Notes: generated from the sequence alone by a model not told the origin. DNA of 64,000 nucleotides from Shimia sp039969785 (GCF_039969785.1 NZ_JBDVNC010000031.1:1-64000), one strand, 5' to 3'; counted from the first letter of the stretch, positions 1 to 8,550 are shown. Numbers and translations: made by a program.

Positions 1-157
1 GACATCCTGATAAGACAATGGATAGCGCAGGTACCACCGCACGGCACACAGGATGATGTCACGCGGAAAGCGGTGGTGCTTGAACGGGGATCTGCGCGGC
101 ATATTTAACTTCAAAAGCCCAAAATTGACCAACTCAACCGACTAATGCAACAGTCCC
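1..157 (-). mobile_element. IS6-family insertion sequence, end fragment with transposase N-terminus (runs off window)
   Basis: Reading leftward from an ATG at 102-100, 34 codons run open to the window edge. They match the start of IS6/IS240-type transposases, with motifs like FKHHRFPRDII and VRWYLRYPLSYQDV. This N-terminal segment precedes the DDE core, which must lie outside the window. The sequence TGCAACAGTCCC at 146-157, read on the minus strand, resembles IS6-family terminal repeats (compare GGCACTGTTGCA of IS26), so the element probably ends near 157. Whether the full element is intact cannot be judged here. Confidence 0.6.
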
Positions 158-580
158 ATTGCGCGTAACGACGCGGTCAATGCACAACGATATCCCGGCC
201 GCCCCCTGTGGCGCGGCTGGAGCGGATACCACCGCAGGAGCCGCGTCGAAACAAAACCTCTCGGGATCATGCTGCGCATAACCCTGCCGGTCAGTGGATG
301 CATTGTATAAACTACTCGACCAATCGCTGATGGCGAGGGACTTTGATCGGCAGGTCGCTGGAACCCAAGTTCGCATCGCCGTCCTCAACCGCTACACCAC
401 ACTTGGCATGCCTGTTACCGAGGCCGCAGGATAAATCCGTCCGGAGTAAGGGGAAGTCCGGCACTCTCGCGAGTTGTGCAACAAAGCCATGGGCCGGGGC
501 CATATACATCCACACATTTTTCATGCGGCATTGCATGATGATGGCCCGCTTTTGTTAGGCAAGACTTTATAGAGATATTG
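158..580. other. Non-coding or decayed stretch between the IS6 end and the sensor kinase operon
   Basis: No intact gene is visible. On the plus strand about 298-434 reads as coding-like protein (segments such as DFDRQVAG and VRIAVLNRY) ending at a TAA, but it lacks a proper start and I do not recognise the family; it may be a decayed transposase. A possible weak promoter lies at the right end: TTGTTA at 552-557 and GATATT at 574-579 with a 16-bp spacer, just upstream of the paired palindromes. Confidence 0.3.
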
Positions 581-624
581 GAGCGGTTTCCGCTCATATA
601 ATTTGAGCTGAGCGATTTGCGCTC
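581..624. promoter_or_regulatory. Pair of GAGCG-N5-CGCTC palindromes upstream of the two-component operon
   Basis: Two 15-bp inverted repeats lie at 581-595 (GAGCGGTTTCCGCTC, 6-bp arms) and 610-624 (GAGCGATTTGCGCTC, 5-bp arms). Their starts are 29 bp apart, close to three helical turns. A matching pair in the same order lies upstream of the second binding-protein gene near 4949-4994. This is the pattern expected of a dimeric regulator binding cooperatively to tandem sites. The obvious candidate is the NtrC-like protein encoded at 2351. The second site ends only about 30 bp before the kinase start, so it could act as an operator or as a promoter-proximal activator site. Confidence 0.65.
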
Positions 625-656
625 ATGTTGTAACTTGATATCCTCACCTCGGGAGG

Positions 657-2354
657 ATGATTGATTTGAACTTGAGGCTCGGGGTCCGGAAGCTAAATCT
701 TGCCCGGCGCTATTTGTGGGGCGCACTTGTCGCCGCGCTGATACCTCTGGTGCTGATCGCAGCGCTGTATGATCAATATAGCGCCAACCTCTTGAATAAC
801 CTGATAGCTAACCGGGTAGATGCAAACTTGGAAGCAACGGCTGCCAAGATGAGTAATTTCATGTCGGTTCAGGTAAATCGGCTGGAGAACATTGTTGACC
901 TCCCTGATGCGACGGATTTTTTTCGCGGCGACCAAACCGCGACTATGTCCGCGCTTTTAGAGGATATTCTGCTCTTGGAAGCTGAGGGGCCCGACATATA
1001 CGCAATCGAACTCGCTGACATTGACGGCAATATTCTGCAAACGGTTCCATCAACTCGGACGCGATCAAAGCCGGACAATTACAATACACTTCCTCTTGTG
1101 CAACATGAATCGGTCGAGGTTCTGGGACCCGTACTACCCAAGAATGGGCGCCCGGGTTGGTTTCTTATCCGGAAGTCTGTGACAGTGAATAACGAAAAAA
1201 TTGGTATTATTTCCCTTCGAACGCGGCTTGCTTCTCTCACCGAGGAGGTCGCCTCACTCATAGAACCTAATGTCTATGAGCCACAAATCGTAGTCTTTGA
1301 TCGCGTGCACCTGACGGCGGTTGGTACACGTGCAGATGCAGGCGTGGTTATTGCTAAATCGCGCCAGTTCTTTCCAGGTTGGAAGATACATCTGGTAGAA
1401 GGAACGGACATTTTCAAAGAACCGCGAACGCAAATCCGATATTTGCTATTGGTCGCTGCCGCGATATCGGCACTTGGTCTGGTGTTCCTGTTTTTCAAGA
1501 TGTCCGAGCGTGTGTCGCGCTACCTCCTGCCCCTGAACGATGGGGCCAAGGCGATTGCGAACGGGAACTTCTCGGAGCCGGTGTCTGAAGATGCGCCTGG
1601 TGAACTCGGTACGCTCGCGCGATCATTCAATCGCATGCGTGAGCAATTGGAGAAGCTGATCAAGTCTCGTGTTGAAGTCGAACGTCGCGCCGCTCTTGGC
1701 AACATGGCCGCAGGTATTGCCCATGAGATCAGAAACCCACTCACCACAGTTGCAGCAACGGTTCACGGCTTGAACCGAAACGAGACAGATGTTGAGCGCC
1801 GCAAAATGTTTGAGGTTATCTCGTCAGAGATTACGCGAGTGGATAACGCAATCAGCGAGTTTCTCAACTACGCCCGACCCAGTGATCCCGTAATCGAACG
1901 AGTTCTGGTCCGCGATATATTTCGATCTATCAGAACGCTTATCGCGACAACAGCGCATGAGAAAAGTGTCATAATCAATCTGTCTGGAGACTCGAGCCTC
2001 GCGATAGCAATCGATGAGGCGCACCTGAGACAAATCCTATTGAATCTAACTCTCAATGCCATCGATGCGATGCCCGATGGAGGTCACCTCAACCTTCAAG
2101 CTTATCGTGAAGACGGCACTGCAACCCTTACCGTGTCAGACGACGGCAGCGGTATCGACGATGATACCAAAGCAAAGATTCTAAGCCCTTTCTTTACAAC
2201 CAAGCCGGGAGGGACCGGCCTTGGCCTTTCGATCACAAACCAACTGGTCGAGGCGAACCACGGCACGATGCAAATCGAGAGCGAAGAAGGCGTTGGCACA
2301 ACGATAACTATGATTTTCCACTCCGAGGGACGTCAATCAAAGGAAACGTCATGA
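657..2354 (+). CDS. Membrane sensor histidine kinase of an NtrB/DctB-like two-component system
   Basis: The protein has 565 residues. A first membrane helix lies at about 19-42, a periplasmic sensor region at about 43-260 with no recognised ligand-domain motif, and a second helix at about 262-280. A HAMP-like linker follows, then the HisKA box AGIAHEIRNP with the phosphorylated His at 356, an N-box around Asn467, and the ATP-binding G1 (DDGSGI, 495-500) and G2 (GGTGLGL, about 518-524) motifs. The GGGAGG at 651-656 touches the ATG at 657, so the TTG codon at 666, nine bases further on, may be the real start. The stop overlaps the regulator's ATG (ATGA), so the two are translationally coupled. 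The stimulus is unknown; the binding protein in the same operon may present it. Confidence 0.88.
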   Translation: MIDLNLRLGVRKLNLARRYLWGALVAALIPLVLIAALYDQYSANLLNNLIANRVDANLEATAAKMSNFMSVQVNRLENIVDLPDATDFFRGDQTATMSALLEDILLLEAEGPDIYAIELADIDGNILQTVPSTRTRSKPDNYNTLPLVQHESVEVLGPVLPKNGRPGWFLIRKSVTVNNEKIGIISLRTRLASLTEEVASLIEPNVYEPQIVVFDRVHLTAVGTRADAGVVIAKSRQFFPGWKIHLVEGTDIFKEPRTQIRYLLLVAAAISALGLVFLFFKMSERVSRYLLPLNDGAKAIANGNFSEPVSEDAPGELGTLARSFNRMREQLEKLIKSRVEVERRAALGNMAAGIAHEIRNPLTTVAATVHGLNRNETDVERRKMFEVISSEITRVDNAISEFLNYARPSDPVIERVLVRDIFRSIRTLIATTAHEKSVIINLSGDSSLAIAIDEAHLRQILLNLTLNAIDAMPDGGHLNLQAYREDGTATLTVSDDGSGIDDDTKAKILSPFFTTKPGGTGLGLSITNQLVEANHGTMQIESEEGVGTTITMIFHSEGRQSKETS

Positions 2355-3688
2355 GTAAAACGACAGTTCTTATAATTGACGATGAAACCAAACTGACTCA
2401 ATCGCTTGCGTTCACGCTTCGGCAAGCTGGGATGGAGTGCCTTGAAGCTCACAATGGTCATCTCGGCTGTAATCTGGCCCAAAAGGAAAGTCCTGACATT
2501 GTGTTGCTCGACGTTAGAATGCCGGGGCAGAGTGGTCTTGACGTCCTCGAATGGTTTAACAACGAAATGCCAGATGTGCCCATCATCATGATGTCGGCCT
2601 TCGACGACACCAAAGACGCTGTCACAGCCATCAAAATGGGTGCGGTAGACTATCTGTCAAAACCCTTTGACGTTGATGAACTCATCCATCTGCTTGAGGA
2701 AACCAACAATCACAGTCAGTTGAAATCCGAAGTCGAATATCTGAGACAGCGCTATACGAATGAAACATCTCTAATTGGGATTAGCGGACTTATTCGGAAT
2801 TTGAGGGAACAGATTGACCGCATCGCCCAAAGCAATGTCGGCACGCTTCTTCTTTCTGGAGAAACCGGCGTAGGCAAGGCAGTAGTGGCCCGACAACTGC
2901 ACATAAAGGGAAGCGGCGAAGACAGCCCGTTTGTCGAGATAAACTGTGCTACGTTGCCCGAAGGCAAGATTGAGGCCGAACTCTTTGGTGCAGAAAGAGG
3001 ATCGCTACCCGGTACCGTCACACGCCGTCGTGGCTTGGTGGAGATTGCTGACAACGGCACCCTGTTTCTTGATGAAATCGGGGAAATGCCCCTTTCTGTT
3101 CAAGCAAAGCTCCTGACCTTTATTGAAACGAGGACCTATCGGCCGCTGGGTATATCAAGAGAGCGTCATTCAAATGCTCGGGTTATCGCTGCCACCAACA
3201 AAAACCTCGAAGAGGCGGTTGCAGTCAGGGAATTCCGTCAGGATTTGTTTTTCCGCCTGAACGTTGTCCCGCTGGAGATCTTACCGTTGCGGGAACGGGA
3301 TAAAGACATTGAATTGCTCGCCAGACATTTCGCGCGCCTCTACGCCGAGGAAACAGTTTCCAATCCAATTGGATTTGCAAAATCGACTCTTTCCTTTTTC
3401 AACTCATATCCGTGGCCGGGAAATGTGCGCGAGTTGAAAAACCTCGTCGAGCGGCTCACGATCCTTCATCCCGGGCAGGTCATCTCTGTCGATCAATTGC
3501 CTGCGGAAATTCGAACTGTTGAACTACGAAGTCCGGTGTCCATCGAAGAGTCGATGGATAATGTTGAACGCAATATGATTCAGGACGCCTTGATCAAGTG
3601 CCAGGGCAAAAAGGGTCTCGCTGCCGAACGGTTGGGGATTTCCAGACACGCGCTAAAACGCAAGATGCAGCGATTGGATTTATCATAA
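2351..3688 (+). CDS. NtrC-family response regulator with an aberrant GAFTGA loop
   Basis: The 445-residue protein has the three usual modules. The receiver holds the phospho-acceptor Asp54 in LLDVRMP and the conserved Lys104. The AAA+ domain has Walker A GETGVGKA (170-177), Walker B GTLFLDE (236-242) and arginine-rich sensor motifs around FRQDLFFRLN. A Fis-type helix-turn-helix fills the last 25 residues (AERLGISRHALKRKMQ). The sigma-54 contact loop, normally GAFTGA, reads GSLPGT at 217-222. In known family members, changes here weaken or abolish sigma-54 activation, and NtrC of Rhodobacter capsulatus lacks the motif and works with the housekeeping sigma factor. The stop overlaps the start of the next gene (TAATG). 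Likely targets are the palindrome pairs at 581-624 and 4949-4994. Confidence 0.9.
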   Translation: MSKTTVLIIDDETKLTQSLAFTLRQAGMECLEAHNGHLGCNLAQKESPDIVLLDVRMPGQSGLDVLEWFNNEMPDVPIIMMSAFDDTKDAVTAIKMGAVDYLSKPFDVDELIHLLEETNNHSQLKSEVEYLRQRYTNETSLIGISGLIRNLREQIDRIAQSNVGTLLLSGETGVGKAVVARQLHIKGSGEDSPFVEINCATLPEGKIEAELFGAERGSLPGTVTRRRGLVEIADNGTLFLDEIGEMPLSVQAKLLTFIETRTYRPLGISRERHSNARVIAATNKNLEEAVAVREFRQDLFFRLNVVPLEILPLRERDKDIELLARHFARLYAEETVSNPIGFAKSTLSFFNSYPWPGNVRELKNLVERLTILHPGQVISVDQLPAEIRTVELRSPVSIEESMDNVERNMIQDALIKCQGKKGLAAERLGISRHALKRKMQRLDLS

Positions 3689-4917
3689 TGAGTAGGGTTG
3701 CCGCATACGCACTTGCAATCTTGGCGACCCTATCTTTCTGGTCGCCAATCTCTGCGCAATCCGACCCGGTCAAAGTTGGGTGCCTTTACCCCCTGACCGG
3801 TCCAGGTGGCCTTTATGGTCGTGACAGCGCGGTGGCTATAAAGCTGGCGCAAAACCATCTGAACTCGCTTCAACCGGCAGAATTTCCGCAGATCGAGGTG
3901 ATCATTGAAGACACGCGGTCAAAGTCACTTCGCTCTGTTCAGATCGCCAGAAATTTCATCGAAGTGGAAAACGTCGACTTCCTGTGCGGTGTGGTCAGTT
4001 CCAACATCGCTCGTGCGGTCTCTAATCTGGCCGCAGAATACGAAACTTTCTTTATCGGCACTGACCATGCATCACCTACATTGGTCACAGAGGCGCTCCA
4101 CCCCTACTATTTTAGGGTCAGCAATGGCACGCGCCTTTCGATGCTGGCAGGCGCGCAGTTCATCAAGGAGAATTACGGCCAGTCGCCAAATCCGATAAAA
4201 ATAGCATTCATTGGACCTGACTATGAATATGGATATCAGGCTTGGCACGACCTGAAGGGATTTCTGGACGCCCACGGTGTGGCGGCAAACATTCAGGGCG
4301 AGTATTGGCCAAAACTGTTCGAGACGGACTACACGCCCTACATCCAACAGTTGCTCAAGGACGAATTAGATATCCTCGTCAGTGGTCATTGGGGTCTCGA
4401 TCTGGTGACTTTCGTCAAACAGGCAAAGCAACTTGGTTTATTTGAGCACACCCAGTTTATTAATTTTGATGCGGGCGGAAATTACGAAATTCTAGCAGAA
4501 CTGGGCAATGACATGCCTCTTGGTTTGGTTTTATCGGCACGTCATCATGTCAATTGGCCGCCCACGCGACAGAACAAAGCTTTTGTTGATCGGTTCTATG
4601 AAGAGGCCGGCCGCTACCCCAGTTACGCAGCGCAAGGTGCATATGCTGGTATTTTGGCAATCGCTGAGGCGGTTCGACAAACAGGTGGCCTCGACGACAA
4701 GGAAAAACTGCGTCTAGCATTCGAAAACCTTAGCTTGTCGCTCCCCGAAGACCCCGAAGATTTCCGGTCGCATATGGATCCCAAAAGCCATCAGATGCTC
4801 CAGGTGCAAGCAATCGGCCGGACCGTTTTTGACAATCGTTTTCCTCCTGCAACGGTGCAATTGGGCGAGTGGTCAGTCTACTACCCTCCCGCAGAGTGGC
4901 CACAACTCCCAGACTGA
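3688..4917 (+). CDS. Periplasmic substrate-binding protein, branched-chain amino acid/amide type, in the two-component operon
   Basis: A 409-residue secreted protein of the LivJ/AmiC/UrtA-like type-I periplasmic binding family. A signal peptide of about 23 residues ends at ISA before QSDPVKVG. The typical opening GCLYPLTGPGGLYGRD and the two-lobe pattern (GVVSSNIARAVSNLAA, IAFIGPDYEYGYQAW, AAQGAYAGILAIAEA) are present. The open frame extends further upstream, but the ATG at 3688 gives the signal peptide and overlaps the regulator's stop by one base. No transporter genes follow directly. Its position behind the kinase and regulator suggests it binds the ligand and reports to the kinase, or supplies the transporter encoded from 6670. 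The ligand is not determinable from sequence. Confidence 0.85.
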   Translation: MSRVAAYALAILATLSFWSPISAQSDPVKVGCLYPLTGPGGLYGRDSAVAIKLAQNHLNSLQPAEFPQIEVIIEDTRSKSLRSVQIARNFIEVENVDFLCGVVSSNIARAVSNLAAEYETFFIGTDHASPTLVTEALHPYYFRVSNGTRLSMLAGAQFIKENYGQSPNPIKIAFIGPDYEYGYQAWHDLKGFLDAHGVAANIQGEYWPKLFETDYTPYIQQLLKDELDILVSGHWGLDLVTFVKQAKQLGLFEHTQFINFDAGGNYEILAELGNDMPLGLVLSARHHVNWPPTRQNKAFVDRFYEEAGRYPSYAAQGAYAGILAIAEAVRQTGGLDDKEKLRLAFENLSLSLPEDPEDFRSHMDPKSHQMLQVQAIGRTVFDNRFPPATVQLGEWSVYYPPAEWPQLPD

Positions 4918-4928
4918 AAACAGGCGAA

Positions 4929-4994
4929 TGGTGCGAAACTTGCATCGTGAGCGGCTTCCGCTCTGAGATCGGCACGTTTGAGCGAAAAGCGCTC
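4929..4994. promoter_or_regulatory. Second GAGCG-N5-CGCTC palindrome pair, with a -24/-12-like element just upstream
   Basis: Palindromes lie at 4949-4963 (GAGCGGCTTCCGCTC, 6-bp arms) and 4980-4994 (GAGCGAAAAGCGCTC, 5-bp arms), with starts 31 bp apart. They mirror the pair at 581-624 in sequence class, order and spacing. Just upstream, 4929-4944 reads TGGTGCGAAACTTGCA, which has the GG-N10-GC layout of a sigma-54 promoter. If that element were used, transcription would start inside the first palindrome, an odd position for activator sites, so it may be chance. The palindromes lie 178 bp before the next gene; I see no convincing housekeeping promoter between 4995 and 5171. Confidence 0.6.
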
Positions 4995-5171
4995 ACCAAG
5001 ATGCGACCGACAAATTGAAGCACACCTCATTCCGATGAGACTTAGGTCAGCGCGTCCAAATGGTGCGCAGGGAGGATTTTGCACAGTTACACCTACCGGT
5101 CGGGGGAGGCTCTACCGCGTGTTGCTGCGTAAATTTCTATCTCAAAACTGGATAGAACTTGGAGGAACACC

Positions 5172-6500
5172 ATGAGGAAATCGCCTCAAATCGGCACTAA
5201 AATTGATGCCGTTTTCAAAAGTACAACGGCCCTTTTTGCAGCTGCAACAATTGGCGCCCTGGGCATTTTTGCACTGCCAAATGATGCACAGGCGCAAGAC
5301 AAGACCGTCAAAATTGGATTTGTCACATTCCTGTCGGGAGGAGCTGCCGGTCCATTCGGAGTTCCGGCGCGTAACGCCGCTGAACTCTTGATCCAGTCCA
5401 TCAACGCTGGCACCCTCCCTGGTCCCTACAACACAGCTGGCATCGGTGGCGCTTCTATCGATCCGATCTTCGTTGATGAAAACTCAAAACAGAAAAACGC
5501 TGACTATCTCAAGCTCGTTGAGAAAGACGCTGTTGATATGGTCGTCGGATATATTTCTTCGGGTAGCTGCAAGGCGATCGCACCGGAAGCTGAAAAAGCA
5601 CAAAAACTGACGATTCTGTTCGACTGTGGTACGCCGCAAATCTTCGAAGAAATTGTCACAGATCCCAAATATACCTTCCGCACGGGCGGTCATGCGACCA
5701 TGGATAACGTCGCAGCGGCACGCTATCTCGCGCAAACAGGCACGGCGACCGCCACTATTGCGGGCATCAACCAAAATTATGCCTGGGGTCAGGATTCCTG
5801 GCGCGACTTTTCCGCTTCCATCGCGCAGATCAATTCAGGGTCGGAGGTCGCGACAGAACAGTTTCCTAAGATCTATGCTGGCCAATACGGTTCGGAAATC
5901 TCCGCACTGCTGACATCCAAGCCGGATGTCATCCACTCCAGCTTCTGGGGCGGTGACATGGAAGCCTTTATTATCCAAGGTTCAGCGCGTGGCGTATTCG
6001 AACGTTCTAAAGTTGTTCTCACAACCGGTGAGACAGCTATGCATCGTCTGGGCGCGCAATTGCCTGATGGAACAGTGATTGGAGCACGAGGCCCCCACGG
6101 CGATCTCGCGCCGGAGTCAGAACTGAACGACTGGTTCCGCAAAGCCTATTTCGACCGTTTTGGTACGCTCCCAACTTATCCGTCCTACAAAATGGCTCAA
6201 GCGCTGCTTGGTGTGAAGGCTGCCGCAGACAAGGCTGGCAACACCGATCAAGATGCCATTATCAACGCATTGAAGGGTCTGGAGTGGGAAGGTCCAAGCG
6301 GCACCGTTTCCATGGCTCTCGCCAATGGTCACCAGGCGATTCAGGACACAGCCTACGGCACTTACAAATATGACAAAGACTCTGGCAAAGCGAGCCTTGT
6401 CGATGTCGTACGCTTCGCAGCCGAGTGCGTGAATCCTCCCGCAGGCGTCACATCCATCGACTGGATCAATGGCGGCTTCGAAGGCGCGAATTGCGAATAA
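5172..6500 (+). CDS. Branched-chain-type ABC transporter substrate-binding protein
   Basis: A 442-residue secreted binding protein with a long signal peptide ending at AQA (about residue 41) before QDKTVKIGF. The body shows type-I binding-protein features: FVTFLSGGAAGPFGVPARNA, VDENSKQKNADYLKLVEKD, and a Cys pair (SSGSCKAI and ILFDCGTPQ) that could form a disulfide. A strong ribosome site (GGAGGA, around 5160) lies well spaced before the ATG. It is followed after 169 bp by the permease and ATPase genes, so it is the dedicated binding protein of that importer. The hairpin at 6570-6608 in that gap probably lets it be made in excess. It differs clearly from the binding protein at 3688. The ligand is unknown. 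Confidence 0.88.
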   Translation: MRKSPQIGTKIDAVFKSTTALFAAATIGALGIFALPNDAQAQDKTVKIGFVTFLSGGAAGPFGVPARNAAELLIQSINAGTLPGPYNTAGIGGASIDPIFVDENSKQKNADYLKLVEKDAVDMVVGYISSGSCKAIAPEAEKAQKLTILFDCGTPQIFEEIVTDPKYTFRTGGHATMDNVAAARYLAQTGTATATIAGINQNYAWGQDSWRDFSASIAQINSGSEVATEQFPKIYAGQYGSEISALLTSKPDVIHSSFWGGDMEAFIIQGSARGVFERSKVVLTTGETAMHRLGAQLPDGTVIGARGPHGDLAPESELNDWFRKAYFDRFGTLPTYPSYKMAQALLGVKAAADKAGNTDQDAIINALKGLEWEGPSGTVSMALANGHQAIQDTAYGTYKYDKDSGKASLVDVVRFAAECVNPPAGVTSIDWINGGFEGANCE

Positions 6501-6569
6501 GCACTTAGTTCCTCCCAAGAAGGCGGTGTTGCTGAAACGACGATCAGTACATCGCCTTCAAACACTGAA

Positions 6570-6608
6570 CCGGGATTCGAGCGATCTGGCTGAGCTGCTT
6601 GAACCCGG
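6570..6608 (+). terminator. Intercistronic hairpin after the binding-protein gene
   Basis: CCGGGATTCGAGC at 6570-6582 can pair imperfectly with GCTTGAACCCGG at 6597-6608, followed by a run of T at 6610-6614. The gap between binding-protein and permease genes is the usual place for a partial terminator or mRNA-stabilising stem that raises the ratio of binding protein to membrane components. Confidence 0.5.
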
Positions 6609-6669
6609 CTTTTTCTCCTACGGCTGAACACACGGCGAGGAGGAAATCCCTAACATTTATCTGGAGTTA

Positions 6670-7569
6670 ATGATGCTGACCGCAATCGCGATAACAGTGG
6701 ATGGTCTTGGCTTTGCCGCATGGCTGTTTTTATCATCGGTGGGGCTCACGTTGATCTACGGCGTGATGCGAATCCTCAATATTGCCCATGGTGGCTTTTA
6801 TGCACTCGGAGCCTATTCGTCTGCATGGGCCATCGGCCTTTACACTCAAACTGGCAATACGGTTGCCCTGACATTTTTTATCATACCAATTGCCGCTCTG
6901 GCAGCTGGCGTTGTCTCGGGACTACTCGTTGAACGCGGAATACTCAGGTTCATGTATGGGCGTGACGAAGTGCTGATGGTTCTCGTAACCTATGCAATCT
7001 TCCTCATCCTTGAAGATGTGACCAAGCTGATCTGGGGAACCCAATCCTATGTTGCTTGGCAGCCAGCATTTTACTTTGGGACAGTCGACGTCTTCGGAAT
7101 TCCCTACACGATCTACAAATTCATCATCATAGGCGTGGCCGTTGCAGTCGGTCTGGCGCTCTTCATCGGTCTCAATCGCACGCGCATAGGAAAATTGCTG
7201 CTTGTTGTGATCGAAGATCGTGAGATCAGCGGGGCGCTTGGTATCAATGTACGGCGCTTCTTCACGGTTACATTCGTGATCGGAGCGACCCTTGGCGCAC
7301 TTGGCGGAGCGATCACTGCACCTGAAATTTCGGTGTCACCCGGTATCGGGGCGGAAATCATTGTTCTGTCATTTGCGGTCATCGTGATCGGCGGCATGGG
7401 GTCCATCGGGGGGGCCATGCTTGGGGCTGTCATCGTCGGCTTCGCCCGCGCGGCCTCTGTGCACCTGTATCCACCTGCAGAGCTTTTCTCAATCTACCTC
7501 GTCATGGCCGCAGTCCTGGCCGTCAAACCCTATGGCCTCTTTGCTTTAGCAGAAAGCAGGAAGATATGA
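6670..7569 (+). CDS. livH: Branched-chain-type ABC transporter permease (LivH family)
   Basis: A 299-residue, very hydrophobic integral membrane protein with about eight helices. It has the LivH hallmarks: LTLIYGVMRILNIAHGGFYALGAY near the N-terminus, VIEDREISGALGINVRR as the cytoplasmic loop that meets the ATPases, and VIVIGGMGSIGGAMLGAVIVGF near the end. The GGAG at 6663-6666 is only 3 bp from the first ATG, so the second Met codon at 6673 may be used. The stop overlaps the start of the next permease (ATGA). The symbol is used at family level only, since the substrate need not be a branched-chain amino acid. Confidence 0.88.
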   Translation: MMLTAIAITVDGLGFAAWLFLSSVGLTLIYGVMRILNIAHGGFYALGAYSSAWAIGLYTQTGNTVALTFFIIPIAALAAGVVSGLLVERGILRFMYGRDEVLMVLVTYAIFLILEDVTKLIWGTQSYVAWQPAFYFGTVDVFGIPYTIYKFIIIGVAVAVGLALFIGLNRTRIGKLLLVVIEDREISGALGINVRRFFTVTFVIGATLGALGGAITAPEISVSPGIGAEIIVLSFAVIVIGGMGSIGGAMLGAVIVGFARAASVHLYPPAELFSIYLVMAAVLAVKPYGLFALAESRKI

Positions 7570-8549
7570 CCAAATCATTCGACCGTACTGAATTGGGGCT
7601 GATCATCGCCCTGCCAATCCTGATCTGCATCGCATTTGTCCTGCCCAAGTGGATCGTCAACTACGTACAAGTTTCCATGGGAACGGGTCTTGTCGCTTTG
7701 GGTGTCATGATCCAAATGCGCGCCGGTCTGGTCTCATTCGGACAAGGACTTTATTTTTGCGTTGGCGGCTATGCCGCGGGCATGGCTGCAAAGTTCATGG
7801 GGATCTCCGATCTCTTTGTGCTTCTGGCTATTGGAATAATCGCCGCCCTTGTTCTGGCGACGATCCTCGGGTTCCTCTTGCGTAGATATCGCGAAATCTT
7901 CTACGCAATGTTGAGTCTGGCAGTATCGATGATCCTGTTCGGCCTGCTTTCCAGCACCGAAGACCTCGGGAGCACCGATGGATTCAACCTGCCAACCGCC
8001 ACCTATCTTGGCTGGGCACCGGCCGGCGAAACCGCAAGGCTGACCCTCTACATCATCACCTGCTTCGTTGTCATTGGATGTGCAATAGCACTCAATCGCT
8101 TCCTCAAAGGACCGATTGGCTACATCAATGAGGCGATCCGGGAGAATGAACTACGGGTCGAATATCTGGGCACTTCGGCACATAAAGCAGTCCACATCAC
8201 CTATGTCCTGGCCGCGATTGTCTCCTCTGTTGGCGGCGTGCTCTGGGCGTTGGCTCTTGGACATGTCGACCCCGAAATGACGAATTGGACAACGTCAGGT
8301 CAGTTCGTCTTCGTGTCGATCCTCTCCGGTGTCGGGAATATCGCAGCACCTCTGATCGGGACGTTCATTCTTGAAATCGTTCGCATCTTTGCCGTCGAGA
8401 TCTCGCCGAACACTTGGCAGATGATTTTGGGGACAGTGATGCTTCTCACGATCATTTTCCTTCCAAAGGGGCTTTGGTCGCTGATCGCCAAAAAGAAAAA
8501 ACCCCAGAAAGAAAGGCTGGCTGCGTCTGCTCCAGCAGCAGGTGAATGA
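7566..8549 (+). CDS. livM: Branched-chain-type ABC transporter permease (LivM family)
   Basis: A 327-residue multi-helix permease that forms the membrane pore with the LivH-like protein. Family features include LVSFGQGLYFCVGGYAAGMAAKF, the ATPase-contact loop INEAIRENELRVEYLGTS, and the helix FVFVSILSGVGNIAAPLIGTF. The C-terminal tail is lysine-rich (AKKKKPQKERL), suiting a cytoplasmic end by the positive-inside rule. It starts inside the end of the preceding gene by a 4-base overlap and is followed by the ATPase start within a few bases, so the transporter genes are one tightly coupled unit. Confidence 0.87.
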   Translation: MTKSFDRTELGLIIALPILICIAFVLPKWIVNYVQVSMGTGLVALGVMIQMRAGLVSFGQGLYFCVGGYAAGMAAKFMGISDLFVLLAIGIIAALVLATILGFLLRRYREIFYAMLSLAVSMILFGLLSSTEDLGSTDGFNLPTATYLGWAPAGETARLTLYIITCFVVIGCAIALNRFLKGPIGYINEAIRENELRVEYLGTSAHKAVHITYVLAAIVSSVGGVLWALALGHVDPEMTNWTTSGQFVFVSILSGVGNIAAPLIGTFILEIVRIFAVEISPNTWQMILGTVMLLTIIFLPKGLWSLIAKKKKPQKERLAASAPAAGE

Positions 8550-8550
8550 C

